Assembly (NCBI RefSeq): GCF_003977755.1
Contig: NZ_RQWN01000001.1
Location: 1,194,995-1,258,994 of the forward strand
Direction: 5' to 3'
DNA: 64,000 nucleotides
Source: Haloterrigena salifodinae
GTDB lineage: Archaea > Halobacteriota > Halobacteria > Halobacteriales > Natrialbaceae
A program made the position numbers and the translations under genes. Positions 35,213 through 42,623 of the stretch are shown here, in pieces. The stretch's first letter is position 1, and each line of letters starts with the position of its first letter. The notes below the pieces were generated by a model. The model was not told the origin of the DNA and ran no database searches. It saw only the letters and a list, made by a program, of their open reading frames with translations.

Positions 35213-35356
35213 CTAGTTCACCAGATTGTAGAAGGCATCGCTGAACGTGACCAGCAGGATCCCCGCCACGATGATCAGCGTCAGGAAGGTGAAGAACACG
35301 ATCGCAGCCTGCCGACCGGTCAGTCCTTCCCCCTCGAGGAATTCGTTCAGTTCCAT
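35213..35356 (-). CDS. 47-aa single-helix membrane protein
   Basis: ATG at 35354-35356, TAG at 35213-35215. The peptide MELNEFLEGEGLTGRQ is polar, followed by one strongly apolar helix (AAIVFFTFLTLIIVAGILL) and a short tail. It is convergent with the serine hydrolase and upstream of moeA. It was missed by length filters but has a good codon pattern and a plausible N-in membrane topology. Function unknown. Confidence 0.5.
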   Translation of the reverse strand: MELNEFLEGEGLTGRQAAIVFFTFLTLIIVAGILLVTFSDAFYNLVN

Positions 35357-35411
35357 GACTGTGCGTACGATCGTCACGGTAAAAAACTGTATCGAGACGA
35401 GATGAGGCGAC

Positions 35412-36737
35412 TTACGTGTTCGGCTCCCAGTCCTGCACGGCGACGGTCTCGCCCGCCGGGATCCCCTCGCGGTCGTCGTCGACGACCACCCAGCCGTCGG
35501 CTAGCGCGACGCTCGAAAGCACGCCGGAGCCGCTCGCTCTGGTCGGCGTCGCCGCGTACCGCGGCTCGTCGGCCGCGAGATCGGCGGCATCCTCGCGGTC
35601 CTCGAGTCGGACCCGCGCGAAGGTCCGCGTTCCGGGCTCGCTGGGGATCTTGCGCTCGAGGCGAGCGAGGGTCGACGGGTGTGGGTCGGGCTCGGTCCCC
35701 TCGAGCCAGCGCATCACGGGTCGGAGGAACTGGACGGCGTTGACGATACAGGCGACGGGATAGCCCGGCAGCGCGAGGACGGGGGTCTCTTCGACGACCC
35801 CGAGACAGACGGGGTGGCCGGGTTTGAGGCCGACGCCGTGGACGAGTACCTCGCCCAGTTCGTCGATCACCTCGGGGAGGAGATCGCGTTCGCCGACGGA
35901 CGAGCCGCCGGTGGTGACGATCACGTCCTTCGTCAGATCGCGCTGGATCGCCACGCGAAGCGACTCGAACTCGTCGGTGACGACGTCGCGGTAGGTCGCG
36001 CGGCCCCCCCAGCGGTTCGCGAGCCGCGAGACGGTGAGCCCGTTGGTCTCGATCACCTCGCCCGGCCCCGGATCGGCCTCGACGAGTTCCTCGCCGGTCG
36101 GGATCACGCCGACCGTCGGGGGCTCGGCGACCGCGACGCGGGCGTAGCCCGCCGACCGCAGCAGGCCCAGATCCGACGGCCGCAGCCGGTGGCCGGCGTC
36201 GTAGAGGTGCTGGTCCGCCTCGACGTCCTCGCCGACCGGCGCGACGTTCTCGCTCTCGGCGACCGCGTCCTCGATCTCGACCTCGCCGGCCGACTCGAGT
36301 TCGGTCACGCGCTCGATCATGACGACGGCGTCGGCGCCCTCCGGAAGGGCGCTGCCGGTGTGGACGCGGGCGGCGGTGTCAGGCCTGACCTCGGCGTCGG
36401 CGCCGACGCCCTCGGCGATCCGCAGCACTTCGGGCGAGCGGTCGCTGGCACCGAACGTGTCCGCGGCGCGGACGGCGTAGCCGTCCATCGCGGCCCGCTC
36501 ATAGTGGGGCACGCTCCGAGCCGAGGCGACGGGAGCGGCCAGCACACGGCCGTCCGCGCGCTCGACCTCGAGCCGTTCGGTTCCCGTCAGCGGCGAGAGT
36601 CCGTCGCCGTCGTCGCCGTCCGCAGCGGCCGCGTCGCCGGCTCCCGCGACGGCCTCCCTGAGTATCCGTCGCGCCTCGTCGACCGGCGTCCGTTCCTTGA
36701 ACCCGGCCCGCTTGCGCTCGCTGTCGGCTCCGTCCAT
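35412..36737 (-). CDS. moeA: Molybdopterin molybdenumtransferase MoeA
   Basis: 441 aa. Hallmarks are the RSVPHYERAAMDGYAVRAAD (about 70-89) Mo-binding region, HTGSALPEGADAVVMIE, VGVIPTGEELVE and GGSSVGERDLL with KPGHPVCLG following. MoeA inserts molybdate into molybdopterin to give the cofactor of nitrate reductase-type enzymes. The C-terminal domain is present. An acidic N-terminal insertion (residues about 25-45) is typical for halophiles. Fits the NrfD-like subunit in spirit, though no partner gene is adjacent. Confidence 0.92.
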   Translation of the reverse strand: MDGADSERKRAGFKERTPVDEARRILREAVAGAGDAAAADGDDGDGLSPLTGTERLEVERADGRVLAAPVASARSVPHYERAAMDGYAVRAADTFGASDRSPEVLRIAEGVGADAEVRPDTAARVHTGSALPEGADAVVMIERVTELESAGEVEIEDAVAESENVAPVGEDVEADQHLYDAGHRLRPSDLGLLRSAGYARVAVAEPPTVGVIPTGEELVEADPGPGEVIETNGLTVSRLANRWGGRATYRDVVTDEFESLRVAIQRDLTKDVIVTTGGSSVGERDLLPEVIDELGEVLVHGVGLKPGHPVCLGVVEETPVLALPGYPVACIVNAVQFLRPVMRWLEGTEPDPHPSTLARLERKIPSEPGTRTFARVRLEDREDAADLAADEPRYAATPTRASGSGVLSSVALADGWVVVDDDREGIPAGETVAVQDWEPNT

Positions 36738-36893
36738 ACCTGCACTCGGGTCGCCGGGCGCCTAAAACGTGGGGGACCGCCCCCGTCGACGGACCCCGCG
36801 ATCGGCCGCGTCCCGCGTCGGTCGCAGCGCCGTCCGACAGTCGAATCGGCCGCTACCGCGGCCTTTTTCGTATCGGCGTTCGAACCTGTAGCC

Positions 36894-37256
36894 ATGTCAG
36901 CGCTTCGCGCCGCACTGCAGGATCTCTCGGAAGACGTCTTCTTCGATCTGCTCGAGAGTGAGGACGCCTACCTGCTCGTCCTCGACGTTCCGGGCGTCTC
37001 CGCCGACTCCCTCGAGGTGGCGGTCGACGACGGCCGGCTCTCCATCGAGGCCCACCGCGAGAAGGACCCCGCGGGCGACTACCAGTACCTCGAGGAGAAC
37101 CGCTCGCTCTTTCTCGATATCGAGCTTCCCCTCCCCGCCGATGCGATCGGCACGGAGACGGAAGCGATCGTCGAACGCGGCGTCCTCGAGTTGACCCTTC
37201 CCAAAACATCGGCGACGGGCGAGACGACGATCGACGTCGTTGAGGAAGACTCCTAA
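36894..37256 (+). CDS. Hsp20/alpha-crystallin family small heat-shock protein
   Basis: 120 aa from ATG 36894. The protein starts with a helical segment (SALRAALQDLSEDVFFDLLES), then the alpha-crystallin beta-sandwich: YLLVLDVPGVSADSLEVAVDDGRLSIEA (strand split here), SLFLDIELPLPADAI and VERGVLELTLPK, the I/V-x-I/V-like anchor at the end being IDVV. It acts as an ATP-independent chaperone. It stands shortly before the ABC1 kinase gene, same direction. Confidence 0.85.
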   Translation: MSALRAALQDLSEDVFFDLLESEDAYLLVLDVPGVSADSLEVAVDDGRLSIEAHREKDPAGDYQYLEENRSLFLDIELPLPADAIGTETEAIVERGVLELTLPKTSATGETTIDVVEEDS

Positions 37257-37272
37257 CCTGAGGTGACACAGA

Positions 37273-39027
37273 CTGGGCTCCCTCCGTGCGTACAAGCGGT
37301 TCGTCCTCGTCGCGTGGCAGTTCCTCCCGCTGTTGCTCGCCTACGCCCGTGACCGCCGCCGATTCCTGCTATTCGGGCGGCCGCGATCGGTCGACGCCGA
37401 GACCCACCGCCACCGGGCGGAGGTCCTCCTCGAGTCGCTGCTGACCCTCGGACCGACGTTCATCAAACTCGGCCAACTACTCTCGACCCGGCCCGACGTG
37501 CTCCCGCCGGCGTACATCGACGTCCTCGCGGCGCTGCAAGACGAGGTGCCGCCGGCCGACTGGGCCGACGCGAAACGAGTCCTCGAGGCAGAGATCGGCC
37601 CCGTCGACGAGAACTTCGTCGAGTTCGAGACCGAGGCGATCAGCGGCGCGAGCCTCGGGCAGGTGTATCACGCGCGGGTCGATCCCGAGGCCGTCGACGC
37701 CGTCGGGACGGCGGACCCGACGGCCGAATCGGGGGATACTCGAGCGGACGGCGCCGGAGGACCCGACTCCGCCGGCCGCGAGGTCGCGGTGAAGATCCGG
37801 CGGCCGGACATCGAGGAACTGGTCAACGCGGACCTGCGGGTGATCAAGTGGTCGCTGCCGATCCTGCTGTACTTCGTCGACGAATCCCGAGCCTTTTCCC
37901 TGCGGAACCTCGCCGACGAGTTCTCGAAGACGATCCGCGAGGAGATGGACTACGAGCGCGAGGCCGAAATGCTCCGGGAGATCCGGACTAACTTCGCGGG
38001 CGACGACCGGTTCGTCATCCCCGATGTGATCGAGAGCCACTCCGGTCGGCGCGTGCTCACGATGGAGTACATCCAGGGGACGAAGATCAACGATCTCGGG
38101 GAACTCGAGCGCAAGGGGATCGACCGCACGCGACTCGCGGAGAACTTGGAACGGGCGTACCTGCAGATGATCATGGACGACGGGGTCTTCCACGCTGATC
38201 CGCACCCTGGGAACCTCGCGGTGACCGACGACGGTCGGATCGTCTTCTACGACTTCGGGATGTCGGGCCGGGTCGACTCGTTCGTCCAGGAGAAGATCAT
38301 CGACTTCTACGTCGCCGTTGCCAATCAGGACATCGACGGCATCCTCGACGCGCTGATCGAAATCGGCACCTTGAGCCCCGACGCCGACCGGGGCGTGATG
38401 GCCGAGGTGATGGAGATCGCCATCCAGGACGCCCGCGGCGAGGACGTCGAACAGTATCGGGTCAACCAGATCGTCGGCCAGATCGAGGACTCGATCTACG
38501 TCTTCCCGTTCCGACTCCCCAAGAACCTCGCGCTGGTCTTGCGGGTCGCGACCGTCGTCGAGGGGGTCTGCGTCACCCTCGATCCCGACTTCGACTTCAT
38601 CTCGGTCGCGACCGACTACCTCACCGAGGAGGGGTACCGCGAGGAATCGATTCGGCAGTACGCCCGGGAGACCGGCGAGAATATCCGCAGAACCGGCGAG
38701 TCGCTGACCCGACTCGCGCCCAAAGCCGAGCGCGCCCTCGACCGACTCGATCGGGACGACCTCTACGTCCGCATCGGCCTCGAGGACGAGGAGAATGTCT
38801 TCGACACGTTCGCGAAACGGCTGATCTACGGCATGTTGCTCACGATGTCGCTGTTCTCGATGGGCGTCCTCTACGCGCTCGAGGCGCCCCGAGCGTCGAT
38901 CGTCGCAGCCGTCTTCTCGCTGGTCGTGACGGTCCTGCTCTACCGCTCGTTCCGTGAACCGAAAGGGATCGGCGCCAAACCGCAGTTCACGCGACAGAGC
39001 ATGCGCCAGCGCCGCGGCGAGGAGTAG
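37273..39027 (+). CDS. ABC1/UbiB-family atypical protein kinase
   Basis: The first canonical start in frame is TTG 37333, giving 564 aa, but the frame is open from a stop at 37264 and the peptide upstream (LGSLRAYKRFVLVAWQFLP from CTG 37273) matches the expected N-terminal helix of the family, so the true start is uncertain and may be CTG. Core motifs are GPTFIKLGQLLSTRPDVLP (KxGQ), EISGASLGQVYHARV (AAS-like region, split), HADPHPGNLAV (catalytic) and YDFGMSG (metal). UbiB kinases act in isoprenoid quinone metabolism; C-terminal membrane helices are present. Confidence 0.85.
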   Translation: MGSLRAYKRFVLVAWQFLPLLLAYARDRRRFLLFGRPRSVDAETHRHRAEVLLESLLTLGPTFIKLGQLLSTRPDVLPPAYIDVLAALQDEVPPADWADAKRVLEAEIGPVDENFVEFETEAISGASLGQVYHARVDPEAVDAVGTADPTAESGDTRADGAGGPDSAGREVAVKIRRPDIEELVNADLRVIKWSLPILLYFVDESRAFSLRNLADEFSKTIREEMDYEREAEMLREIRTNFAGDDRFVIPDVIESHSGRRVLTMEYIQGTKINDLGELERKGIDRTRLAENLERAYLQMIMDDGVFHADPHPGNLAVTDDGRIVFYDFGMSGRVDSFVQEKIIDFYVAVANQDIDGILDALIEIGTLSPDADRGVMAEVMEIAIQDARGEDVEQYRVNQIVGQIEDSIYVFPFRLPKNLALVLRVATVVEGVCVTLDPDFDFISVATDYLTEEGYREESIRQYARETGENIRRTGESLTRLAPKAERALDRLDRDDLYVRIGLEDEENVFDTFAKRLIYGMLLTMSLFSMGVLYALEAPRASIVAAVFSLVVTVLLYRSFREPKGIGAKPQFTRQSMRQRRGEE

Positions 39028-39069
39028 GCAGGGTCAAACGTTCTTTTCACTGGCGCTCGAGTGTCCGGT

Positions 39070-40152
39070 ATGGACTACGAGCGAATCGCCGACCTGTCGG
39101 TGACGATCGACGACGTCGCGGCCGAGCGCCTCGAGCGCGAGACCTCGAGCGAGTTCACGCGCGTCACGACCGAATTCGCGCTGTCGGGACCGGGACCGGA
39201 CGGCGAACCGGTCGTCGGCCGCGGCGAGGACGTCACCTACGAGACCGCGGATCACGACGCGCTGGCCGAGTCGGGGCTGCCCGACCTCGTCGGCGAGTGG
39301 ACGATCGACTCGTTTTCGTCGCGCCTCGAGTCGGTCGACCTCTTTCCCGCCGGCGCGCCGGACCGCGACGTGTTCCGCAGCTACCGGCGCTGGGGGCTCG
39401 AGAGCGCAGCGCTGGATCTCGCCTTGCGGCAGGCCGACACCGACGTCGCGAGCGCGCTCGATCGATCGCTCGATCCCGTCCGGTTCGTCGCCAGCACCCG
39501 GCTGGGCGAGCCGCCGACGACCGATCGCCTCGAGGCCCTGCGCGAACGGGTTCCGGGCCTCGAGTTCAAACTGGATCCGATCCCGGCGTGGGACGACGAC
39601 CTCGTGGCGGCGATCGACGACGCCGTCGGGGCCGACGCGATCCGCATTCTCGACCTTAAGGGCCAGTACGAGGGAACCGACGTCGACGCCCCCGCCGATC
39701 CCGACCTGTACGAGCGGGTGCTCGAGGACTTCCCCGACGCGGTGGTCGAGGACCCCGCCCTGACCGCTCGGACACGGCCGCTGTTCGAGGACGCCGACGT
39801 TCGCGTGCGGGTATCGTGGGACGCCCCGATCCACGGCCTGGCGGACGTCGAGGCGCTCCCGTGGGACCCCGACTGGCTCAACATCAAGCCCTCCCGGTTC
39901 GGCTCGCTCGAGTCGCTGCTCGAGACGCTGGCCTACTGCGAGGCGAACGAGATCCGGCTGTACGGCGGCGGCCAGTTCGAACTCGGCGTCGGGCGGGGGC
40001 AGATACAGACCCTCGCCGCGCTGTACTACCCCGACGGACCGAACGACGTCGCGCCGCGGGCCTACAACGATCCGACCGTCGGGGACGGGCTTCCGGCGAG
40101 TCCGCTCGAGCCGTCGACCGACCCCCGCGGGTTCCGCTGGGACGGGACGTAA
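39070..40152 (+). CDS. Enolase-superfamily protein (mandelate racemase-like)
   Basis: 360 aa from ATG 39070. The barrel carries FKLDPIP with a catalytic Lys candidate, ILDLKGQYEG with metal Asp, VVEDPAL with metal Glu, VSWDAPIHG with metal Asp, NIKPSRFGS with a second Lys, and LYGGGQFELGVGRG. Members abstract a proton next to a carboxylate. It could act as o-succinylbenzoate synthase in menaquinone synthesis or as an unknown enzyme; context does not decide. An N-terminal capping domain is present though short. Confidence 0.7.
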   Translation: MDYERIADLSVTIDDVAAERLERETSSEFTRVTTEFALSGPGPDGEPVVGRGEDVTYETADHDALAESGLPDLVGEWTIDSFSSRLESVDLFPAGAPDRDVFRSYRRWGLESAALDLALRQADTDVASALDRSLDPVRFVASTRLGEPPTTDRLEALRERVPGLEFKLDPIPAWDDDLVAAIDDAVGADAIRILDLKGQYEGTDVDAPADPDLYERVLEDFPDAVVEDPALTARTRPLFEDADVRVRVSWDAPIHGLADVEALPWDPDWLNIKPSRFGSLESLLETLAYCEANEIRLYGGGQFELGVGRGQIQTLAALYYPDGPNDVAPRAYNDPTVGDGLPASPLEPSTDPRGFRWDGT

Positions 40153-40260
40153 GCAACGACTCGAGACGGGTTCGGTTCCACGTCGTTGGGTTCGAATCGC
40201 GGGGCGGGCCGGCGTCGACCTCGCGAGCCGCGTCCGCCGTGTCACCGACTGACTCGGTGC

Positions 40261-40309
40261 CAGCGGCCATTCCAAACGGTTTATGCACGTCGATTGATTA
40301 CGCCGGGAC
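40261..40309 (+). promoter_or_regulatory. Promoter of the aIF5A-agmatinase operon
   Basis: A TTTATG box at about 40280-40285 lies roughly 25 bases before the ATG at 40310, so transcription should start within a few bases of the start codon and yield a leaderless mRNA. No Shine-Dalgarno sequence is present, which fits. Confidence 0.45.
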
Positions 40310-40684
40310 ATGGCGAAACAGCAGACCGAAGTTCGCGACCTCCAGGAAGGAAGCTACGTGATGATCGAGGACACGCCATGTAAGATCAACGCCTACTCGA
40401 CGGCCAAGCCGGGCAAACACGGCAGCGCCAAGGCTCGCGTCGAGGCCGAGGGCGTCTTCGACGGCAAGAAGCGATCGCTCTCCCAGCCGGTCGACGCGAA
40501 GATCTGGGTTCCGATCATCGAGCGCAAACAGGGGCAGGTCGTCTCCGTCGACGGCGACGACATGCAGGTCATGGACCTCGAAACGTACGAGACGATCACG
40601 ATGCGCGTCCCCGACGACATCGACGTCTCCCCCGACGAGAACATCGAATACCTCGAGATGGAAGAACAGCGAAAGATCATCTGA
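40310..40684 (+). CDS. Translation factor aIF5A
   Basis: 124 aa, full length. The hypusine loop is [11 protein letters not shown] (33-43); Lys36 in GKHG is the residue modified to deoxyhypusine or hypusine. The C-terminal OB-fold follows. aIF5A promotes elongation at difficult sequences and is essential. The stop shares its last base with the ATG of the agmatinase gene (TGATG), so the two form an operon linking the substrate protein with the enzyme of its modification chemistry. Confidence 0.95.
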   Translation: MAKQQTEVRDLQEGSYVMIEDTPCKINAYSTAKPGKHGSAKARVEAEGVFDGKKRSLSQPVDAKIWVPIIERKQGQVVSVDGDDMQVMDLETYETITMRVPDDIDVSPDENIEYLEMEEQRKII

Positions 40685-41532
40685 TGTTTCCCGGGGCGAC
40701 CGACGACGGCGAGGGGAGCCACACGGCGGACGACGCCGACCGTGACGGCGCGAACTTCGTGGTCGTCGGTGCGCCCCTGGACGTATCGACGACCTTTCAA
40801 CCGGGGACCCGATTCGGTCCCCGACGGATCCGATCGTTTGCCGAACCGTTCGACGACTACGACCACCGGACGGACCAGTACTTCTCCGAACTCGGCGTCG
40901 AAGACCACGGCGACATCCGCGCGTGGGACAACGCGAAGGAGTACCTCGAGTACCTCGAGGGGACGCTCCGCGGTGTCGTCTGGGACGACGCCGTCCCGCT
41001 GATGCTGGGCGGGGAACACACCGTCTCGCTGGCGGGCGTCCGCGCCGTCGAACCCGAGGCGGTCGTCGTGCTCGACGCCCACCTCGATCTCTACGAGGCC
41101 TACGACGGCAACGAACTCTCCCACGCCTCCGTCACGCGACGGATCCTCGAGGAGTCCGCGGTCGAGGACGTGTTCGTCCTCGGTGCCCGCACCGGTAGCG
41201 AAACGGAGTGGGAGCGGGCCCGAGCGCCGGACGTGACGGTCGTCCCGCCGGAAGACGTCGCCGACTGGCCGCTCGCGGACCGACTCGACGGGCGCGACGT
41301 CTACCTGAGCGTCGATATCGACGCCGCCGATCCCGCCTACGCGCCGGGGACCGGCACTAGGGAGCCGTTCGGTCTCGAGTCCCGCGAGCTGCGCGATGTC
41401 GTCCGCGAGGTCGCGCCGTACGCGGACGGCTTCGACGTCGTCGAAGTCAACGACCGCGACGAGGGACAGACCGCGGCGCTCGCCGGCAAGCTCGTCCGGG
41501 AGTTCGCGTTCGCACGCGCCGACGGCCGGTAG
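40684..41532 (+). CDS. speB: Agmatinase
   Basis: 282 aa. Ureohydrolase manganese-site motifs are GGEHTVS (about 118-124), DAHLDLYEAY and SVDIDAADPAYAPGTG. The enzyme hydrolyses agmatine to putrescine and urea. In haloarchaea agmatine, not spermidine, is used by deoxyhypusine synthase, and an agmatinase-type enzyme converts the aIF5A-bound intermediate to deoxyhypusine, as shown in Haloferax. Co-transcription with aIF5A strongly supports that role here. Confidence 0.9.
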   Translation: MFPGATDDGEGSHTADDADRDGANFVVVGAPLDVSTTFQPGTRFGPRRIRSFAEPFDDYDHRTDQYFSELGVEDHGDIRAWDNAKEYLEYLEGTLRGVVWDDAVPLMLGGEHTVSLAGVRAVEPEAVVVLDAHLDLYEAYDGNELSHASVTRRILEESAVEDVFVLGARTGSETEWERARAPDVTVVPPEDVADWPLADRLDGRDVYLSVDIDAADPAYAPGTGTREPFGLESRELRDVVREVAPYADGFDVVEVNDRDEGQTAALAGKLVREFAFARADGR

Positions 41533-41667
41533 GAACACCGATCCGGCAGTCCATAGCATTTAACGGATTCCTACCGTTCCGAGTGCTGTTTTTGGAGCGA
41601 GAATATGCGTTGTATTACGATGGAAGTTACCTACTAACGTAGTATCCGGCTCGGGTTACGTTCGTCC

Positions 41668-42447
41668 ATGACACGAGAGTATTCGAGACGCGACTGGCTT
41701 CGAAAGGCCTCCGTCGCCGGTATCGCAGTGGGCGGGAGTGCGATCGGCCTCTCGGGAACCGGGAGTGCACGGCCCGCGCTGGTCGACCCCGACGACGTCG
41801 GACTAACCGCTGACTGCGCCGACGACGATCGAGCGGTCTTCTGTGCGACCAACGACGGCCGCCGCCCCGCCTTCCTCGAGTGGCAGCACCGGCCCCTCGA
41901 ACCGGGGATCGAGTTCATCGACTGTCGGACCATCCGCGTCGTCGGGACGTTCGTCGAGGTCGTCACCGAGGTGACGTTCCTCACGGAGGCCGGGTTGATC
42001 GGTAACGACTTCCTCTACTTCGGCTCCGTCGACGGCGTCCGCGTCATCGATATCACCGAGCACGAGCGGGGGCCGGCGGACGGAATCATCGGAACCGCCG
42101 AAGCGTTCGAGGAGGGGGCGACCGTCCCGGGCGCCGGCGATGTCGTCGCCTCGAATCCGGAGTACGACGCCTGTCAGGAGGAGTACTTCGGCGAGATCGT
42201 CGTCGAGGGGACGGAGTCGGCGACGGACGACGAGTCGGCAACGGCCGCGGCCACGACCGACGATCGGAACCGGCTGGTAGTTCCGCCGTCGTCGACGCGG
42301 TGCTTCTCGGTGGCGGTCGACGACGACCCCGTCGCGGTCGACCTCTTCTACGACGGCGAGCGCGTCGATACGGCCGTCAGCGCGACCGACGAACCGTGTC
42401 CGGGTCGACCCGGACGCGGTCGCCGCATCCGCCGCTGGTTCCGATAG
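41668..42447 (+). CDS. Tat-exported protein of unknown function
   Basis: 259 aa. MTREYSRRDWLRKASVAGIAVGG is a clear Tat signal (RRDWLRK, then an apolar segment; split in view). The mature part has four or more Cys (ADCADD, CATND, DCRTIR, ACQEEYF, CFSVAV, PCPGRP) that could form disulfides outside the cell, and a Thr/Ala/Asp linker. It ends in basic RRIRRWFR. A structural or binding role on the surface is likely; no catalytic motif is seen. Confidence 0.65.
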   Translation: MTREYSRRDWLRKASVAGIAVGGSAIGLSGTGSARPALVDPDDVGLTADCADDDRAVFCATNDGRRPAFLEWQHRPLEPGIEFIDCRTIRVVGTFVEVVTEVTFLTEAGLIGNDFLYFGSVDGVRVIDITEHERGPADGIIGTAEAFEEGATVPGAGDVVASNPEYDACQEEYFGEIVVEGTESATDDESATAAATTDDRNRLVVPPSSTRCFSVAVDDDPVAVDLFYDGERVDTAVSATDEPCPGRPGRGRRIRRWFR

Positions 42448-42623
42448 CGTCATCGACCGATGGCGCCGATTTCTGGCCTGTTGCCTTGCAGATGCACCGG
42501 ACACATTGATTAGCGGAATTGGTGGAGGTATCCGCTGGTAATGGTGCCTCGTGCTCGCGGAGTCGTAATCGAACCGATACGTGGGATCGAATCACTCCGA
42601 TACCGCGCAGACGAGGTGAGTTC
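42448..42623. other. Intergenic region with cox ribosome binding site
   Basis: 176 bases before the cytochrome oxidase gene. A GAGGTGAG site directly precedes the ATG at 42624, so this message has a Shine-Dalgarno leader. No other gene seen. Confidence 0.4.

Noticed and set aside
35679-37256. 525-codon plus-strand frame over moeA and Hsp20
   Set aside because: The first 405 codons are antisense to moeA; only the Hsp20 part from ATG 36894 is real.
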